The position numbers and the translations under genes were made by a program. The notes below the pieces were generated by a model that was not told the DNA's origin, did not search any database, and saw only the letters and a list, made by a program, of their open reading frames with translations. This document shows, in pieces, positions 17,725 through 27,117 of a stretch of 64,000 nucleotides of DNA. The stretch spans positions 90,720 through 154,719 of the forward strand of contig NZ_SEBR01000010.1 of assembly GCF_004295795.1 (NCBI RefSeq), written 5' to 3'. How positions within the stretch are numbered: position 1 is the stretch's first letter; the number at the start of each line of letters is the position of its first letter. This DNA is from Flavobacterium sp. Its GTDB lineage: Bacteria > Bacteroidota > Bacteroidia > Flavobacteriales > Flavobacteriaceae.

Positions 17725-18440
17725 AGCGTTTCAACTGGGAAAATATCCGTTTGCTGCTGATTATCATTGGGATAGGTTTTTTGTACGCGTTTAGTGCAAA
17801 CCGCAATGAACATAGGGCTTTGGCAAAATCCGAAGTAAAATTCGATCGCATCGACGACCTGTTTCTGTCGGCCGAAGCGGTTAATAAATTGTTAATAGAA
17901 AAAAATAGGGCTTCCGAAACCGTTGCGAAAGAAAATCTAGATTTGAATAAGTTGGAAAATACCGTCAATGCTCACGAAATGGTCGAAAGGTCAGAAGTTT
18001 ACGTGGGAGTCGACGGTGTACTGAAAGCTAAAGTGATACAGAAAACTCCCGTTGTGAGAGTGTTCGACGAATCCGGTTCTTTCTATATTGATCAACAAGG
18101 GAAAAAGATGCCACTATCGACGCTCTACACTGCAAGAGTGCCGTTGGTTACAGGCAAAGTGGATGCGAACAACTCGGAACTCATGAAAGTATTCCGTGCG
18201 ATTTTCGAAGATGACTTCTTGAAAAAGAACATCATCGGGATCAAGGTATTGCCAAACGGCGCTTTGGTGATGGAGAATAGGAATTTCGGATATGAAATCG
18301 ATTTCGGAAAACCCGTCAACATAGAAAGGAAGTTCAGGAATTACAAGGCGTTTTATCAAAAAGCCGAGCAAGACAGTACGATTAACAACTATAAGAGCAT
18401 CAATCTGAGATTCACGCAACAGGTGGTTTGCTCCAAATAA
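17721..18440 (+). CDS. ftsQ: Cell division protein FtsQ-like
   Basis: A bitopic division protein of 239 residues with a short cytoplasmic start, one membrane segment (LLLIIIGIGFLYAFSA) and a periplasmic POTRA-like region (LNKLENTVNAHEMVERSEVYVG). It overlaps murC by 4 bp and precedes ftsA, the normal ftsQ slot. Sequence identity with proteobacterial FtsQ is low, as usual in Bacteroidota, so position carries weight. Confidence 0.88.
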   Translation: MKRFNWENIRLLLIIIGIGFLYAFSANRNEHRALAKSEVKFDRIDDLFLSAEAVNKLLIEKNRASETVAKENLDLNKLENTVNAHEMVERSEVYVGVDGVLKAKVIQKTPVVRVFDESGSFYIDQQGKKMPLSTLYTARVPLVTGKVDANNSELMKVFRAIFEDDFLKKNIIGIKVLPNGALVMENRNFGYEIDFGKPVNIERKFRNYKAFYQKAEQDSTINNYKSINLRFTQQVVCSK

Positions 18441-18447
18441 TTCGGAT

Positions 18448-19902
18448 ATGGAAAAAGAGAACATTGCAGTAGGTTTGGACATCGGGACGACAAAAATCGT
18501 CGCCATGATCGGCAAGAAAAACGAGTACGGAAAGCTCGAGATCCTCGGAATGGGAAAATCCAAAAGCCTTGGTGTGGCGCGTGGCGTGGTGAACAACATC
18601 ACCCAGACGATCCAATCGATCCAGCAAGCGATCATGGAAGCCGAGGCCAATTCGGGTTACAAAATCAAAGACGTTGTCGTGGGAATCGCGGGTCAGCACA
18701 TCCGCAGCATCCAACATACTGATTATGTGTCAAGGAGCAATCCTGACGAGGTAATCGGCGACAAAGACATACAATTGCTCATCGATCAGGTGAACAAGCT
18801 GGCGATGCTTCCGGGTGAGGAAATCATCCACGTATTGCCGCAGGAATTCAAGATCGACGGACAAAACGAAATAAAAGAGCCGATCGGAATGTACGGCGGA
18901 AGACTCGAGTCGAGCTTTCACGTGGTCGTCGGTCAGGCTTCTTCCATCAGAAATGTGGGCCGATGCGTGCAAAGTTCCGGAATCGAGCTTTCGGGCTTGA
19001 CGCTTGAGCCGCTTGCTTCATCGGATGCAGTTTTGAGCCAGGAAGAGAAAGAAGCGGGCGTTGCGCTCATCGACATAGGTGGCGGAACGACCGATTTGGC
19101 GATTTTCAAAGATGGCATCATCCGTCACACGGCAGTCATTCCATTTGGGGGAAATGTGATTACCGAAGACATCAAGGAAGGTTGCTCGATCATCGAAAAA
19201 CAAGCCGAGTTGCTGAAAGTGAAATTCGGATCGGCTTGGCCGGGCGAGAACAAAGACAACGAGATCGTTTCGATTCCGGGTCTTCGCGGACGTGAGCCGA
19301 AAGAAATCTCGCTCAAGAATCTGTCGAAAATCATTCACGCGAGAGTTGTGGAGATCATCGAGCAGGTTTTCGCCGAAATCAAAGCTTACGGACACGAAGA
19401 TCCTCGCAAGAAATTGATTGCGGGAATCGTGCTTACGGGCGGCGGATCGCAATTGAAACACATCAAGCAATTGGTGGAATACATTACGGGAATGGACACT
19501 CGCATCGGGTATCCGAACGAGCATTTGGCCGGGAATTCGAACGAGGACATGTCGTCGCCAATGTACGCGACAGCCGTCGGACTCGTGATGAACAGCGTGA
19601 ACAACAAAACCCAGAGTGCCGTGAAAGTGCACATTGAGCAAGTCGTTCAGCCGATTTTCAGACAACAGCCGGCGCAACAGCACAATCCGTTCCAATACAC
19701 GCAACCGATGCAGACGCAAGCTCAGGAACAAGCGGTTTTCGCGCAACCCGAGACAATCAAAGAGGAAAGAATCCTCGAAAGAGTGGAAGTCGTCGACGTC
19801 GAGGTGAGAAAAGAGCCGCAAACGACAGAAGGAAAAATTCGTCGTTCGTTCTTCGACAAGTATGTCGAAAAGATCAAGGAATTCCTTGACAACGCGGAGT
19901 AG
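18448..19902 (+). CDS. ftsA: Cell division actin-like protein FtsA
   Basis: Tethers FtsZ to the membrane. The actin-fold phosphate loop GLDIGTTKIVA, the 1C domain, and the second phosphate loop DIGGGTTDLAIF are clear. The 484-residue length includes a glutamine/proline-rich linker (about residues 405-430) and an amphipathic C-terminal end (FFDKYVEKIKEFLDN) that fits a membrane-targeting helix. It lies 7 bp after ftsQ. A 212-bp gap with a repeat array separates it from ftsZ. Confidence 0.94.
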   Translation: MEKENIAVGLDIGTTKIVAMIGKKNEYGKLEILGMGKSKSLGVARGVVNNITQTIQSIQQAIMEAEANSGYKIKDVVVGIAGQHIRSIQHTDYVSRSNPDEVIGDKDIQLLIDQVNKLAMLPGEEIIHVLPQEFKIDGQNEIKEPIGMYGGRLESSFHVVVGQASSIRNVGRCVQSSGIELSGLTLEPLASSDAVLSQEEKEAGVALIDIGGGTTDLAIFKDGIIRHTAVIPFGGNVITEDIKEGCSIIEKQAELLKVKFGSAWPGENKDNEIVSIPGLRGREPKEISLKNLSKIIHARVVEIIEQVFAEIKAYGHEDPRKKLIAGIVLTGGGSQLKHIKQLVEYITGMDTRIGYPNEHLAGNSNEDMSSPMYATAVGLVMNSVNNKTQSAVKVHIEQVVQPIFRQQPAQQHNPFQYTQPMQTQAQEQAVFAQPETIKEERILERVEVVDVEVRKEPQTTEGKIRRSFFDKYVEKIKEFLDNAE

Positions 19903-19912
19903 TTCAGGAGCA

Positions 19913-20036
19913 GAAGGCAGTTGCAGAAGCAGAAGGCAGGAGCAGTTGCAGAAGACAGTAGCAGGAGCAGTTGCAGAAGACAGCAGCAGGAGCAGTTGCA
20001 GAAGCAGTTGCAGAAGCAGAAAGCAGTAGCAGAACG
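19913..20036. repeat. GCAGTTGCAGAAG-type tandem repeat between ftsA and ftsZ
   Basis: A purine-rich array of variants of GCAGTTGCAGAAG and CAGCAGGAG runs from just after the ftsA stop. In one frame it reads as AVAEAVAEAE, which is why the ORF track extends ftsZ to 19971. The unit differs from the arrays in the other dcw gaps. Confidence 0.8.
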
Positions 20037-20114
20037 CAGAAACTACGACGGGAGCAGAATGCAAGGCGTAAAAAAACAAAACAAAGACAAAGCAAGAATT
20101 TAATACCAGAACGT

Positions 20115-22112
20115 ATGACAGGCAACTCAGAATTCGGAAGCATTTCGTTCGACTTACCAAAAAATCAGTCGAATGTCATTAAGGTAATAGGAGTTGGAGG
20201 CGGCGGAAGCAATGCCATCAACCACATGTTTAAGCAGGGCATCAAAGGTGTTGACTTCATCGTTTGTAATACCGATTCCCAAGCGTTGGGGATGAGTCCG
20301 GTGCCGAACAAGATCCAGTTGGGTGTGAACCTGACGGAAGGTTTGGGCGCGGGCGCGAATCCCGAAGTTGGACAACAATCGGCAATCGAGTCTGTAGCCG
20401 ATATCGAAAAAATGCTCGACAGCAACACCAAAATGGTTTTCATCACGGCCGGAATGGGCGGTGGAACGGGAACGGGTGCGGCTCCGGTAATCGCTCAGTT
20501 GGCAAAGGAAAAAGACATTTTGACTGTCGGAATCGTGACGATCCCTTTCCAATTCGAAGGAAAAGTGCGTCAGGAACAAGCTTTGTTGGGCGTTGAGCGT
20601 CTGCGCAAGCAAGTCGATTCCTTGATCGTCATCAACAACAATAAACTGCGCGAAGTTTACGGAAATCTCGGTTTCAAGGCCGGATTCTCGAAAGCTGACG
20701 AAGTCTTGGCAACCGCATCCCGCGGAATCGCCGAGGTCATCACGCACCACTATACGCAAAACATCGACTTGAAAGATGCGAAAACCGTGTTGTCGAACTC
20801 CGGAACCGCTATTATGGGATCGGCTGTGGCAATGGGTGAAAACCGCGCAAAAGAAGGAATCGTTGCCGCTTTGGATTCTCCTCTTTTGAACGACAACAAA
20901 ATCGCCGGTGCGAAAAACGTCTTGCTTTTGATCGTATCGGGAACAAGTGAAATCACGATCGACGAGATTGGGGAAATCAACGATTACATCCAAGCCGAAG
21001 CGGGATATAACGCCAACATCATCATGGGTGTAGGCGAAGACGAGACTTTGGGCGAATCAATCGCCGTGACTATCATCGCGACAGGTTTCAACATTGACCA
21101 ACAAACGCAAATCGTAAATACAGAACCGAAGCGCATCATCCATTCACTCGATGGTGAGCAGAAAATGGAACACAATCTTTCCAAAGGAAATGTTCTGCCG
21201 TCTGTCGATTTTTTGAAAGTTGAGGAAAGCGCTCCTCAAAACTCCGTTGAAGAAGTTGCCCAAAAAGTCGTTTTTGAACTGACGGAAGAAGAACCGACGA
21301 TCGCTGCCGCGCCAATTGCGCCCGTAGCTCCGGTTTTCGTGCAAGAACCTTTCGTTCCTGTGACGCCATCAAGACCGGTTTTCGAGATGGATCTGGTTCC
21401 GACATCGGAATTCATCAAAAACCTCGATGTGACCTTTGAAGTGGTTTCTGCCGTGAAAGATTTCGATTTTTTCATGACGACTCCGGAAGTCAAGGAAATG
21501 AAAGTACAAGAGCCGATTTTCGTCCAAAAACAAGAACAGGCGGCCATCAGCTTCGATCTTCCGATCCAGACTTCGCCCGTTGTGAATGAAGAACGCGTTT
21601 TGTTCGAATTGACTCAGGAAACCCGCGATATCAAAGTGAACGATCCGGTTCAGGTTGTTCCGATGACCGAATTGAACGAAACGGGCATCGTGAAATATTC
21701 GCTTGAGGAATATATGGAAGTCGAGAAAAGCCTCGTGGATTCAAAACCGGTTGCGGTTGTCGCTCCGACAGAGCCAGAACTCGACATTCAGATGAAACAC
21801 GTGGAAACGCAAATCCCGACGTCGAACTTCTCATCGGCTTACGAAGAAGTCTCGCCTTTGGAAATGTCGATCGAGGAAACCTTGAAACACCGCGCCGACG
21901 AGAGAAGACGCAAGTTGAAAGAGTTCAACTACAAGTTCCACAACGCGAGAATCGACGAATTCGAAAAAGAGCCCGCTTACAAGCGTTCGGGCATCGACAT
22001 AAGCTCAAATCCTATCAACAATGCCAATTCGCGCATGTCGCTGGGAACCGATAGCAACGACGACATCCAGTTGCGATCGAACAACTCTTTTCTACACGAC
22101 AATGTAGACTAA
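20115..22112 (+). CDS. ftsZ: Cell division GTPase FtsZ
   Basis: The tubulin-like ring protein. Motifs GGGGSNAINHM and the tubulin signature GGGTGTGAAP are intact. I start at ATG 20115 (MTGNSEFGSISFDLP), giving 665 residues; the track's 48 extra residues come from the repeat array. Past the GTPase core there is a long, acidic, Pro/Val-rich linker of over 250 residues and a C-terminal tail, which is usual for flavobacterial FtsZ. A terminator follows. Confidence 0.95.
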   Translation: MTGNSEFGSISFDLPKNQSNVIKVIGVGGGGSNAINHMFKQGIKGVDFIVCNTDSQALGMSPVPNKIQLGVNLTEGLGAGANPEVGQQSAIESVADIEKMLDSNTKMVFITAGMGGGTGTGAAPVIAQLAKEKDILTVGIVTIPFQFEGKVRQEQALLGVERLRKQVDSLIVINNNKLREVYGNLGFKAGFSKADEVLATASRGIAEVITHHYTQNIDLKDAKTVLSNSGTAIMGSAVAMGENRAKEGIVAALDSPLLNDNKIAGAKNVLLLIVSGTSEITIDEIGEINDYIQAEAGYNANIIMGVGEDETLGESIAVTIIATGFNIDQQTQIVNTEPKRIIHSLDGEQKMEHNLSKGNVLPSVDFLKVEESAPQNSVEEVAQKVVFELTEEEPTIAAAPIAPVAPVFVQEPFVPVTPSRPVFEMDLVPTSEFIKNLDVTFEVVSAVKDFDFFMTTPEVKEMKVQEPIFVQKQEQAAISFDLPIQTSPVVNEERVLFELTQETRDIKVNDPVQVVPMTELNETGIVKYSLEEYMEVEKSLVDSKPVAVVAPTEPELDIQMKHVETQIPTSNFSSAYEEVSPLEMSIEETLKHRADERRRKLKEFNYKFHNARIDEFEKEPAYKRSGIDISSNPINNANSRMSLGTDSNDDIQLRSNNSFLHDNVD

Positions 22113-22133
22113 CCTAAACCATTTTTTCTTTGT

Positions 22134-22172
22134 AACCCGAAAATTCCACAAGAGTTTTCGGGTTATTTTTTT
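22134..22172 (+). terminator. Terminator after ftsZ
   Basis: The stem arms AACCCGAAAA and TTTTCGGGTT enclose an 11-nt loop and are followed by a T-tract. It marks the end of the dcw transcript. Confidence 0.85.
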
Positions 22173-22200
22173 ACCTTCGCACGACTTAAAAAACCACGAC

Positions 22201-22650
22201 ATGAGTTTACAAGCCCAGATCAACGACGAAATCAAGAATGCGATGCGAGCCAAAGACACAGTGGCTTTGGAATCATTGCGCGCAGTAAAATCGGCAATCC
22301 TTTTGGCCCAGACCGAAAGCGGCGCCAAAGAAGATTTGAGCGAAGACGAAGAAATCAAGATCTTGCAGCGTTTGGTGAAACAGCGCAAAGACAGCGCGGC
22401 GATCTACATCCAACAAAACCGCGAAGACTTGGCACAACCCGAGATCGACCAAGCGGCGGTAATCGAGAAGTTCCTTCCGGCGCAATTGTCAGAACGGGAA
22501 ATCGAGGTGATCGTGGAAGGTATCATTTCTGAAGGAAATCTTTCTGGAATGGCAAACATGGGCAAAGTCATGGGCTTGGCTTCTCAGAAAATGGCCGGGC
22601 AAGCTGATGGGAAGACCATTTCGCTTGTTGTGAAGCGTCTTTTGGCGTAA
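22201..22650 (+). CDS. GatB/YqeY domain protein
   Basis: A 149-residue YqeY-like protein (MSLQAQINDEIKNAMRAKD at the start), the family related to the C-terminal tRNA-binding domain of the GatB amidotransferase subunit. It is helical and soluble, with a conserved second half VIEKFLPAQLSE. It usually follows ftsZ in flavobacteria. Its in vivo role is uncertain; a link to tRNA or translation is only inferred from the GatB relation. Confidence 0.9.
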   Translation: MSLQAQINDEIKNAMRAKDTVALESLRAVKSAILLAQTESGAKEDLSEDEEIKILQRLVKQRKDSAAIYIQQNREDLAQPEIDQAAVIEKFLPAQLSEREIEVIVEGIISEGNLSGMANMGKVMGLASQKMAGQADGKTISLVVKRLLA

Positions 22651-22684
22651 GCTACCACAAGGTCAAGGTGTCCAAAAAAATATC

Positions 22685-22756
22685 GGTCCCGTAGTTCAAC
22701 GGATAGAATGTCAGATTCCGGTTCTGATGATGGAGGTTCGAGTCCTCTCGGGATCA
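22685..22756 (+). tRNA. tRNA-Arg (anticodon CCG)
   Basis: A full cloverleaf can be drawn. The acceptor arms are GGTCCCG and CGGGATC, with discriminator A. The anticodon stem TCAGA/TCTGA encloses the loop TTCCGGT (anticodon CCG, decoding CGG), and the T arm contains GGTTCGAGTCC. No CCA is encoded. It lies between the dcw region and the AT-rich defence insert, a common place for islands to integrate. Confidence 0.93.
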
Positions 22757-22876
22757 CGAATGAGTAGAAAAGCCAAATGGAAAAACGCAAGCTCCGCTTG
22801 AACGTTTTTCCATTTGGCTTTTCTACTTTGACAGCGGAGCTGTCAAGGACCGCGCGTAGCGCAGTCCTCATTCGGG
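22757..22876. repeat. Nested inverted repeats directly after tRNA-Arg
   Basis: A perfect 25-bp stem (22763-22787 with 22803-22827) has an inner CAAG/CTTG extension. It is followed by hairpins GACAGC/GCTGTC and a GGAC-GTCC stem. An outer pair CGAATGAG (22757) and CTCATTCG (22868) encloses all of it. No T-tract follows, so it is more than a plain terminator. From 22877 to 23035 I see nothing else. Confidence 0.8.
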
Positions 22877-23035
22877 ATTCCGATGGGGGTTGTTAGCGAA
22901 ACTATCTACTTATGATTTGCGTCTATGTATTGCCTAGTTACTTTAATGGTTGTTACCTTTATTTAACTTAAGCGAGTAGATAAAAATATGGCTGTTCCGA
23001 TCGCGGCATAGGCTGTAAGCACCACTACAAGAAAT

Positions 23036-24904
23036 TTAATTAATAATCTCAATTTCTTCTTCACTAAACCAACCCAATCTAAGTAAATTGGCTTTAAACT
23101 GCTCCGGACTATCAGTGTACGCAACTATCGCTAAACTCTCTTTTGCTCTACTGCATGCCACATAAAAAAGACGGGATGTGCGATCAATCCCGGTTTCTTT
23201 TCCTGATGCCATATTTTCGTCATCGCCTTTTGTAAGTGCTTTTATGCCGAATAACTTGTCGTAACTGAACATAAAACCTTTAGATTGTTCGTCATCAATT
23301 ACTACCAAAACTCTATCGAACTCTAAGCCTTTAACTCCTTGATGAGTTCCAAAATTTGAATTGTCCGATATGTATTCATTATAATTTATTATTTCATTGA
23401 AATTTGCATTTACTGCAATGTCCCATGCTAATAATGTTTCGTCGTCATCGTCTTTATGTTCTTCTTCACCGGAACTTCTCCTTCGTTGAATAGATATTTG
23501 CAATTCGTGTGGCAGCAGGAATATTTGTGAAGTACTAACTTCTAAAAGGATGTCAATTATCTTTGGTTCCTTATCATCTTCCCATAGTCTTAATAAACCT
23601 TCAACACCAATATTAGCCTTGGTTAAAATATCTTTGGGGTCGAAGTCTTCCCGTATATTACTTTTGTCAAATAAGGGTGAGTATTGTTTTACAATATTCG
23701 ATACCTCAAATTTGTTGCCCGCTTTGTTTGCATTATATAAAGGCAATATTATTTTTATCAAAAAATTGAGAGAGGGCGAACTTCCATCTAATAGACCCTG
23801 TTTAAGCCTGTCAACTTGATATAAAGGACTGAAAAAAGTAGCAAAACCCTTGCGCGTCGCCGCCATATGATGCTCTAAAGTTAGACTCTTGACAGAATGT
23901 GTATTCTCCCATTCAACGTCTGCGGTGAGTACACCCATTCTATTTTTCGCTGTATTTTCAGCAACTTGTCTCTCTAATTCATTTCGGGCGATAAAGAATC
24001 TTACATGTCCTCCAGAATTTTCTACGCGAGCCAACTGTTGTTGACCGTCGATATCTTTTCTAATTTTATTGTTTAATTCAATAATTCTCGATTTTGATCT
24101 ATGGTTCATTTTTTTTACAGGTCGTAGCCAGTCCTCCGGCAGTTCATCTCCAAGTTTTTCTTTGCCATCACTATATATACGTTGCATAGTGTCACCAAAC
24201 AAACCTAGTAAAAATGATTTTTTGTATATGGATTGGGTTTTGAAAAGAGCCTCAATCAACTCTTTTTTAGTGTCTTGACTTTCATCGATAAAAATAATTG
24301 GATATTGGTTTACTAAAACCTGCCTAAACAATTGCTTTGAATCTAAAAAGCTACAAGCGATTGATATCACTTCGGAGTGGTTTAACGACGCTTTGGTGTA
24401 ATTGTCGCCATTGGGATTATACACAAACTTACTTATCGATGGCAGTGCGAGTAATCGCTTACTCTTAGACTCTAATTTTTTTCTATTAGATATGGCCGTC
24501 TTGTTATTAGGGTCTCTAGCCTTTGATAGTTTGTCCTCTAGCTCTTTTATCGACTCTTTTGTGTTTTTATCCACCCATTTTTTTATATCTGCAGTAAAGT
24601 TTTTAATCAACGCCCAACAAAAACTGTGTATCGTACTTACTTCAAAAATTGTATCGTAGGAGAGTCTGTGATTAATCTCGTCGGCGGCAGCATTTGTGTA
24701 TGTTATTATCGCAATTTTTCTATTATTTAGTTTATACTCGTGTCCAAAATCCGTCTTGAACCTGGTTAAAACGTTAACCAATGTGCGAGTTTTCCCAGAG
24801 CCTGCGCCCGCAAATAGGAAGAAACTTTTCGGATGTCTAGGATTGATACATCTAAAAATGTCTTCGTCGACTTGGAGGTCAATATCGTTATCTTTAGCTA
24901 TCAT
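23036..24904 (-). CDS. UvrD-like helicase, Gabija GajB-like
   Basis: A superfamily 1 helicase of 622 residues from MIAKDND (24904). Motif I AGAGSGKT is at residues 32-39, motif II DESQD at about 207-211, motif V HQGVKGLEFDRV is near 545, and motif VI YVACSRAKESL is near 595. I choose the ATG at 24904, which begins 5 bp after the nuclease stop; the track start (24964) lies inside that gene. In Gabija, GajB joins GajA to sense and cut invading DNA. This one is longer than the roughly 500-residue reference GajB, so the subtype is open. Confidence 0.82.
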   Translation of the reverse strand: MIAKDNDIDLQVDEDIFRCINPRHPKSFFLFAGAGSGKTRTLVNVLTRFKTDFGHEYKLNNRKIAIITYTNAAADEINHRLSYDTIFEVSTIHSFCWALIKNFTADIKKWVDKNTKESIKELEDKLSKARDPNNKTAISNRKKLESKSKRLLALPSISKFVYNPNGDNYTKASLNHSEVISIACSFLDSKQLFRQVLVNQYPIIFIDESQDTKKELIEALFKTQSIYKKSFLLGLFGDTMQRIYSDGKEKLGDELPEDWLRPVKKMNHRSKSRIIELNNKIRKDIDGQQQLARVENSGGHVRFFIARNELERQVAENTAKNRMGVLTADVEWENTHSVKSLTLEHHMAATRKGFATFFSPLYQVDRLKQGLLDGSSPSLNFLIKIILPLYNANKAGNKFEVSNIVKQYSPLFDKSNIREDFDPKDILTKANIGVEGLLRLWEDDKEPKIIDILLEVSTSQIFLLPHELQISIQRRRSSGEEEHKDDDDETLLAWDIAVNANFNEIINYNEYISDNSNFGTHQGVKGLEFDRVLVVIDDEQSKGFMFSYDKLFGIKALTKGDDENMASGKETGIDRTSRLFYVACSRAKESLAIVAYTDSPEQFKANLLRLGWFSEEEIEIIN

Positions 24905-24909
24905 TTTGA

Positions 24910-27096
24910 TTAACTCTCGAGTTTGACAATGTTTTTGACAGGTTTCAGCGCACTTTCCATCCAATTTAATCCCTCTCTAATATATTCTGGTACTATCAAC
25001 TCTTCCGGAGCTTCAAAATATAAAACATCGAGTGCAAATTCGGCTTTTTTTATACCGTCACTATTAATAGCGGCATAGGCCTTTTTAGCAACGCTGGTTA
25101 AATCAGGCTCTTTTGAAGCTTGAACCATTTTTTTCAGTAAACCTGCCGTGGCAGTAATCAATTTAAACTTTTCAGTATTTTCTAAAACTAATGCATCTTC
25201 GAATGTGTACGGATATACTTTGACACCTGATAGGTTTAGCTCTGTCTGATAGGCGACTCTGATGGGATAATTTTTCAACAGTTTTTCTTCGAATTTTAGT
25301 TTGACGAGCTTGTCAACTTCTATCATTTTCGGGTTCCATTTTTTTAATGTGTCGTTATTCGTAACTTGGTCTGAATATAATTTTGGTTGACATTTTCTGA
25401 ATTTATCTTTTGGCGGATCTTGCGAAGTATCAGAGAATTTTTCCTGGGAATCTAAATCTGTAATTATCAATGTAATTAGTCCAAGCTTTTCGAGTAGCGG
25501 TTTTAATCTATGTGCATGACTTCCCCCAATCTCTAAAATTGTTACGTAACAACTATCGAGAATTTTGTGATGATTTTTGATAAAATGAGGTAGAAGCATT
25601 CTTTCGGCAGGGCCTTCAACTAGAATTGCTGCATCTGCGAAAAACAAATCATTGTGGGTTGTGTTTAAATATCTTGTAACAAATTTCTCAGTTTCTTTTT
25701 CATCTGACAGTTTTGAATTAAATACTGACCTTATACTTAAAACCTCAGACGTGGGCGTGACGTTTTTGTTGATGTCTCTCTTAAAGTATCTTAGGCTTTC
25801 AAATTTTTGATGAGCGATGTAACTTGAGTGGGTGCTGATTACAAGCTGCGTAGTAAAATCTTTTCTAATCCCTAAATTTTTATGAGATCTTAAGATTTCG
25901 TATGCTTTTTTTATAAAAACTTGTTGCACCTGTGCGTGAAGGTGGGCTTCGGGCTCTTCCACCAAAACTAAATGTATTGGTTCAATGGCATTATCCTTTC
26001 CCGTAATGTTTTTGCCTTCCATCATCCACTCATCACGGTATCGGATTAGCTTAAAAACAATAGAGATTAAATTTTGATAACCTAAACCGTTATATTTTTC
26101 TGGTAATGTAAGACCTTCTGCCAGATTGTATCTTACGGCGGACTCATGATCCAAGCCGTCAGTTGCTTTTATAAGAGACGATAGCGTTATTTGAGGATTG
26201 CCAAATCCGGGGTAATTTAAGTCACCTAATTCTTTAAGAGGTGCTTTAAAACTTGATGTCAAATTATTGTCGAACGTAATTTGTGCTTCATTTAGCTTTT
26301 CAAGCGCTTCTAAATCTTTTTCATTAGGTTCGATGGACGGGTTTAAATGTTTGTCATAATACGAGCGAAGTTGCGAGGACAATGACTTTGCATCCTTAGA
26401 TGCCGGACTATCTGAATTAGCATCGCTGAAGCCACGCTGAGCATTTATTGTATGAATTTTTATCAAACCGTTTAAAGGATTCCCTTCGAGTGCTGCACTA
26501 TGCTCCGATAGTACTTGATCTTCATTCCACTTGTCGGGATCAAGTAAAAATGATTTTATCTCAAACAATGTATTTATCTTCTTTTCACAAAATTGCCAAA
26601 AACTTACAGGCCAAAGTTCTACAGCTCTGCCTGATTTCGCTTTTAAATCTTTTACCTTTTTTCTTGCGAGAATATATTCTTCAATTAACGTCTTGAGATT
26701 TCGAGGTAGTAAAACTAATCTCAGACCCAATAAACCGCCTTTCCAGTCGAGTGACGGTATAAGGTGACTTACATATCGTAATTCTGAAATATCTACTTTA
26801 AACCATAAATCTAATGATGGAAGGTGAGGTTCGAGTAGTTTATCAATTCCAGCTTCATCATTTAAGGTCTCATTTATCACCCACTCCTCAGCAACCTTAT
26901 CTAGTTCCTTCCAGTTCGTGATTGTGAAATCCTGGGTTTTAAAATCCTTTTTTTCTAAAAAAATTATTAACGCGTCCATAGCGGTTGTTTTTCCGCTATT
27001 ATTTGCTCCAACAAATATAGTTTCCTCTTCTGAAAACTCAATTTTACAATTTTTTAGTTTTCTGAAATTTTTTATTCTTACGAAATCAATTTTCAT
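24910..27096 (-). CDS. OLD-family ATPase/TOPRIM nuclease, Gabija GajA-like
   Basis: A 728-residue class 2 OLD protein. Walker A GANNSGKT is at residues 30-37, the signature-like GLGYQNLISI near 337, and Walker B LVLVEEPEAH at 376-385, then STHSSYIA. The TOPRIM glutamate ILVEGPAE lies at 491-498 and the DLD acids at 547-549, so nuclease residues look intact. It is immediately upstream of the helicase on the same strand, the Gabija gene order. It is longer than the reference GajA (about 580 residues), with a long insert in the ATPase. The region is richer in A and T than the dcw genes, suggesting transfer. Confidence 0.82.
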   Translation of the reverse strand: MKIDFVRIKNFRKLKNCKIEFSEEETIFVGANNSGKTTAMDALIIFLEKKDFKTQDFTITNWKELDKVAEEWVINETLNDEAGIDKLLEPHLPSLDLWFKVDISELRYVSHLIPSLDWKGGLLGLRLVLLPRNLKTLIEEYILARKKVKDLKAKSGRAVELWPVSFWQFCEKKINTLFEIKSFLLDPDKWNEDQVLSEHSAALEGNPLNGLIKIHTINAQRGFSDANSDSPASKDAKSLSSQLRSYYDKHLNPSIEPNEKDLEALEKLNEAQITFDNNLTSSFKAPLKELGDLNYPGFGNPQITLSSLIKATDGLDHESAVRYNLAEGLTLPEKYNGLGYQNLISIVFKLIRYRDEWMMEGKNITGKDNAIEPIHLVLVEEPEAHLHAQVQQVFIKKAYEILRSHKNLGIRKDFTTQLVISTHSSYIAHQKFESLRYFKRDINKNVTPTSEVLSIRSVFNSKLSDEKETEKFVTRYLNTTHNDLFFADAAILVEGPAERMLLPHFIKNHHKILDSCYVTILEIGGSHAHRLKPLLEKLGLITLIITDLDSQEKFSDTSQDPPKDKFRKCQPKLYSDQVTNNDTLKKWNPKMIEVDKLVKLKFEEKLLKNYPIRVAYQTELNLSGVKVYPYTFEDALVLENTEKFKLITATAGLLKKMVQASKEPDLTSVAKKAYAAINSDGIKKAEFALDVLYFEAPEELIVPEYIREGLNWMESALKPVKNIVKLES

Positions 27097-27117
27097 ATCT
27101 GTTTTTTTATAATGCGC

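Noticed and set aside
19971-20114. 48-residue N-terminal extension of FtsZ from the ORF track
   Set aside because: It is encoded by a repeat array, has low complexity, and the family start MTGNSEF follows at 20115.
22685-27096. Tyrosine-recombinase island with a repeated tRNA end
   Set aside because: I found no second copy of the tRNA 3' end and no integrase in the insert; only position and base composition suggest transfer.
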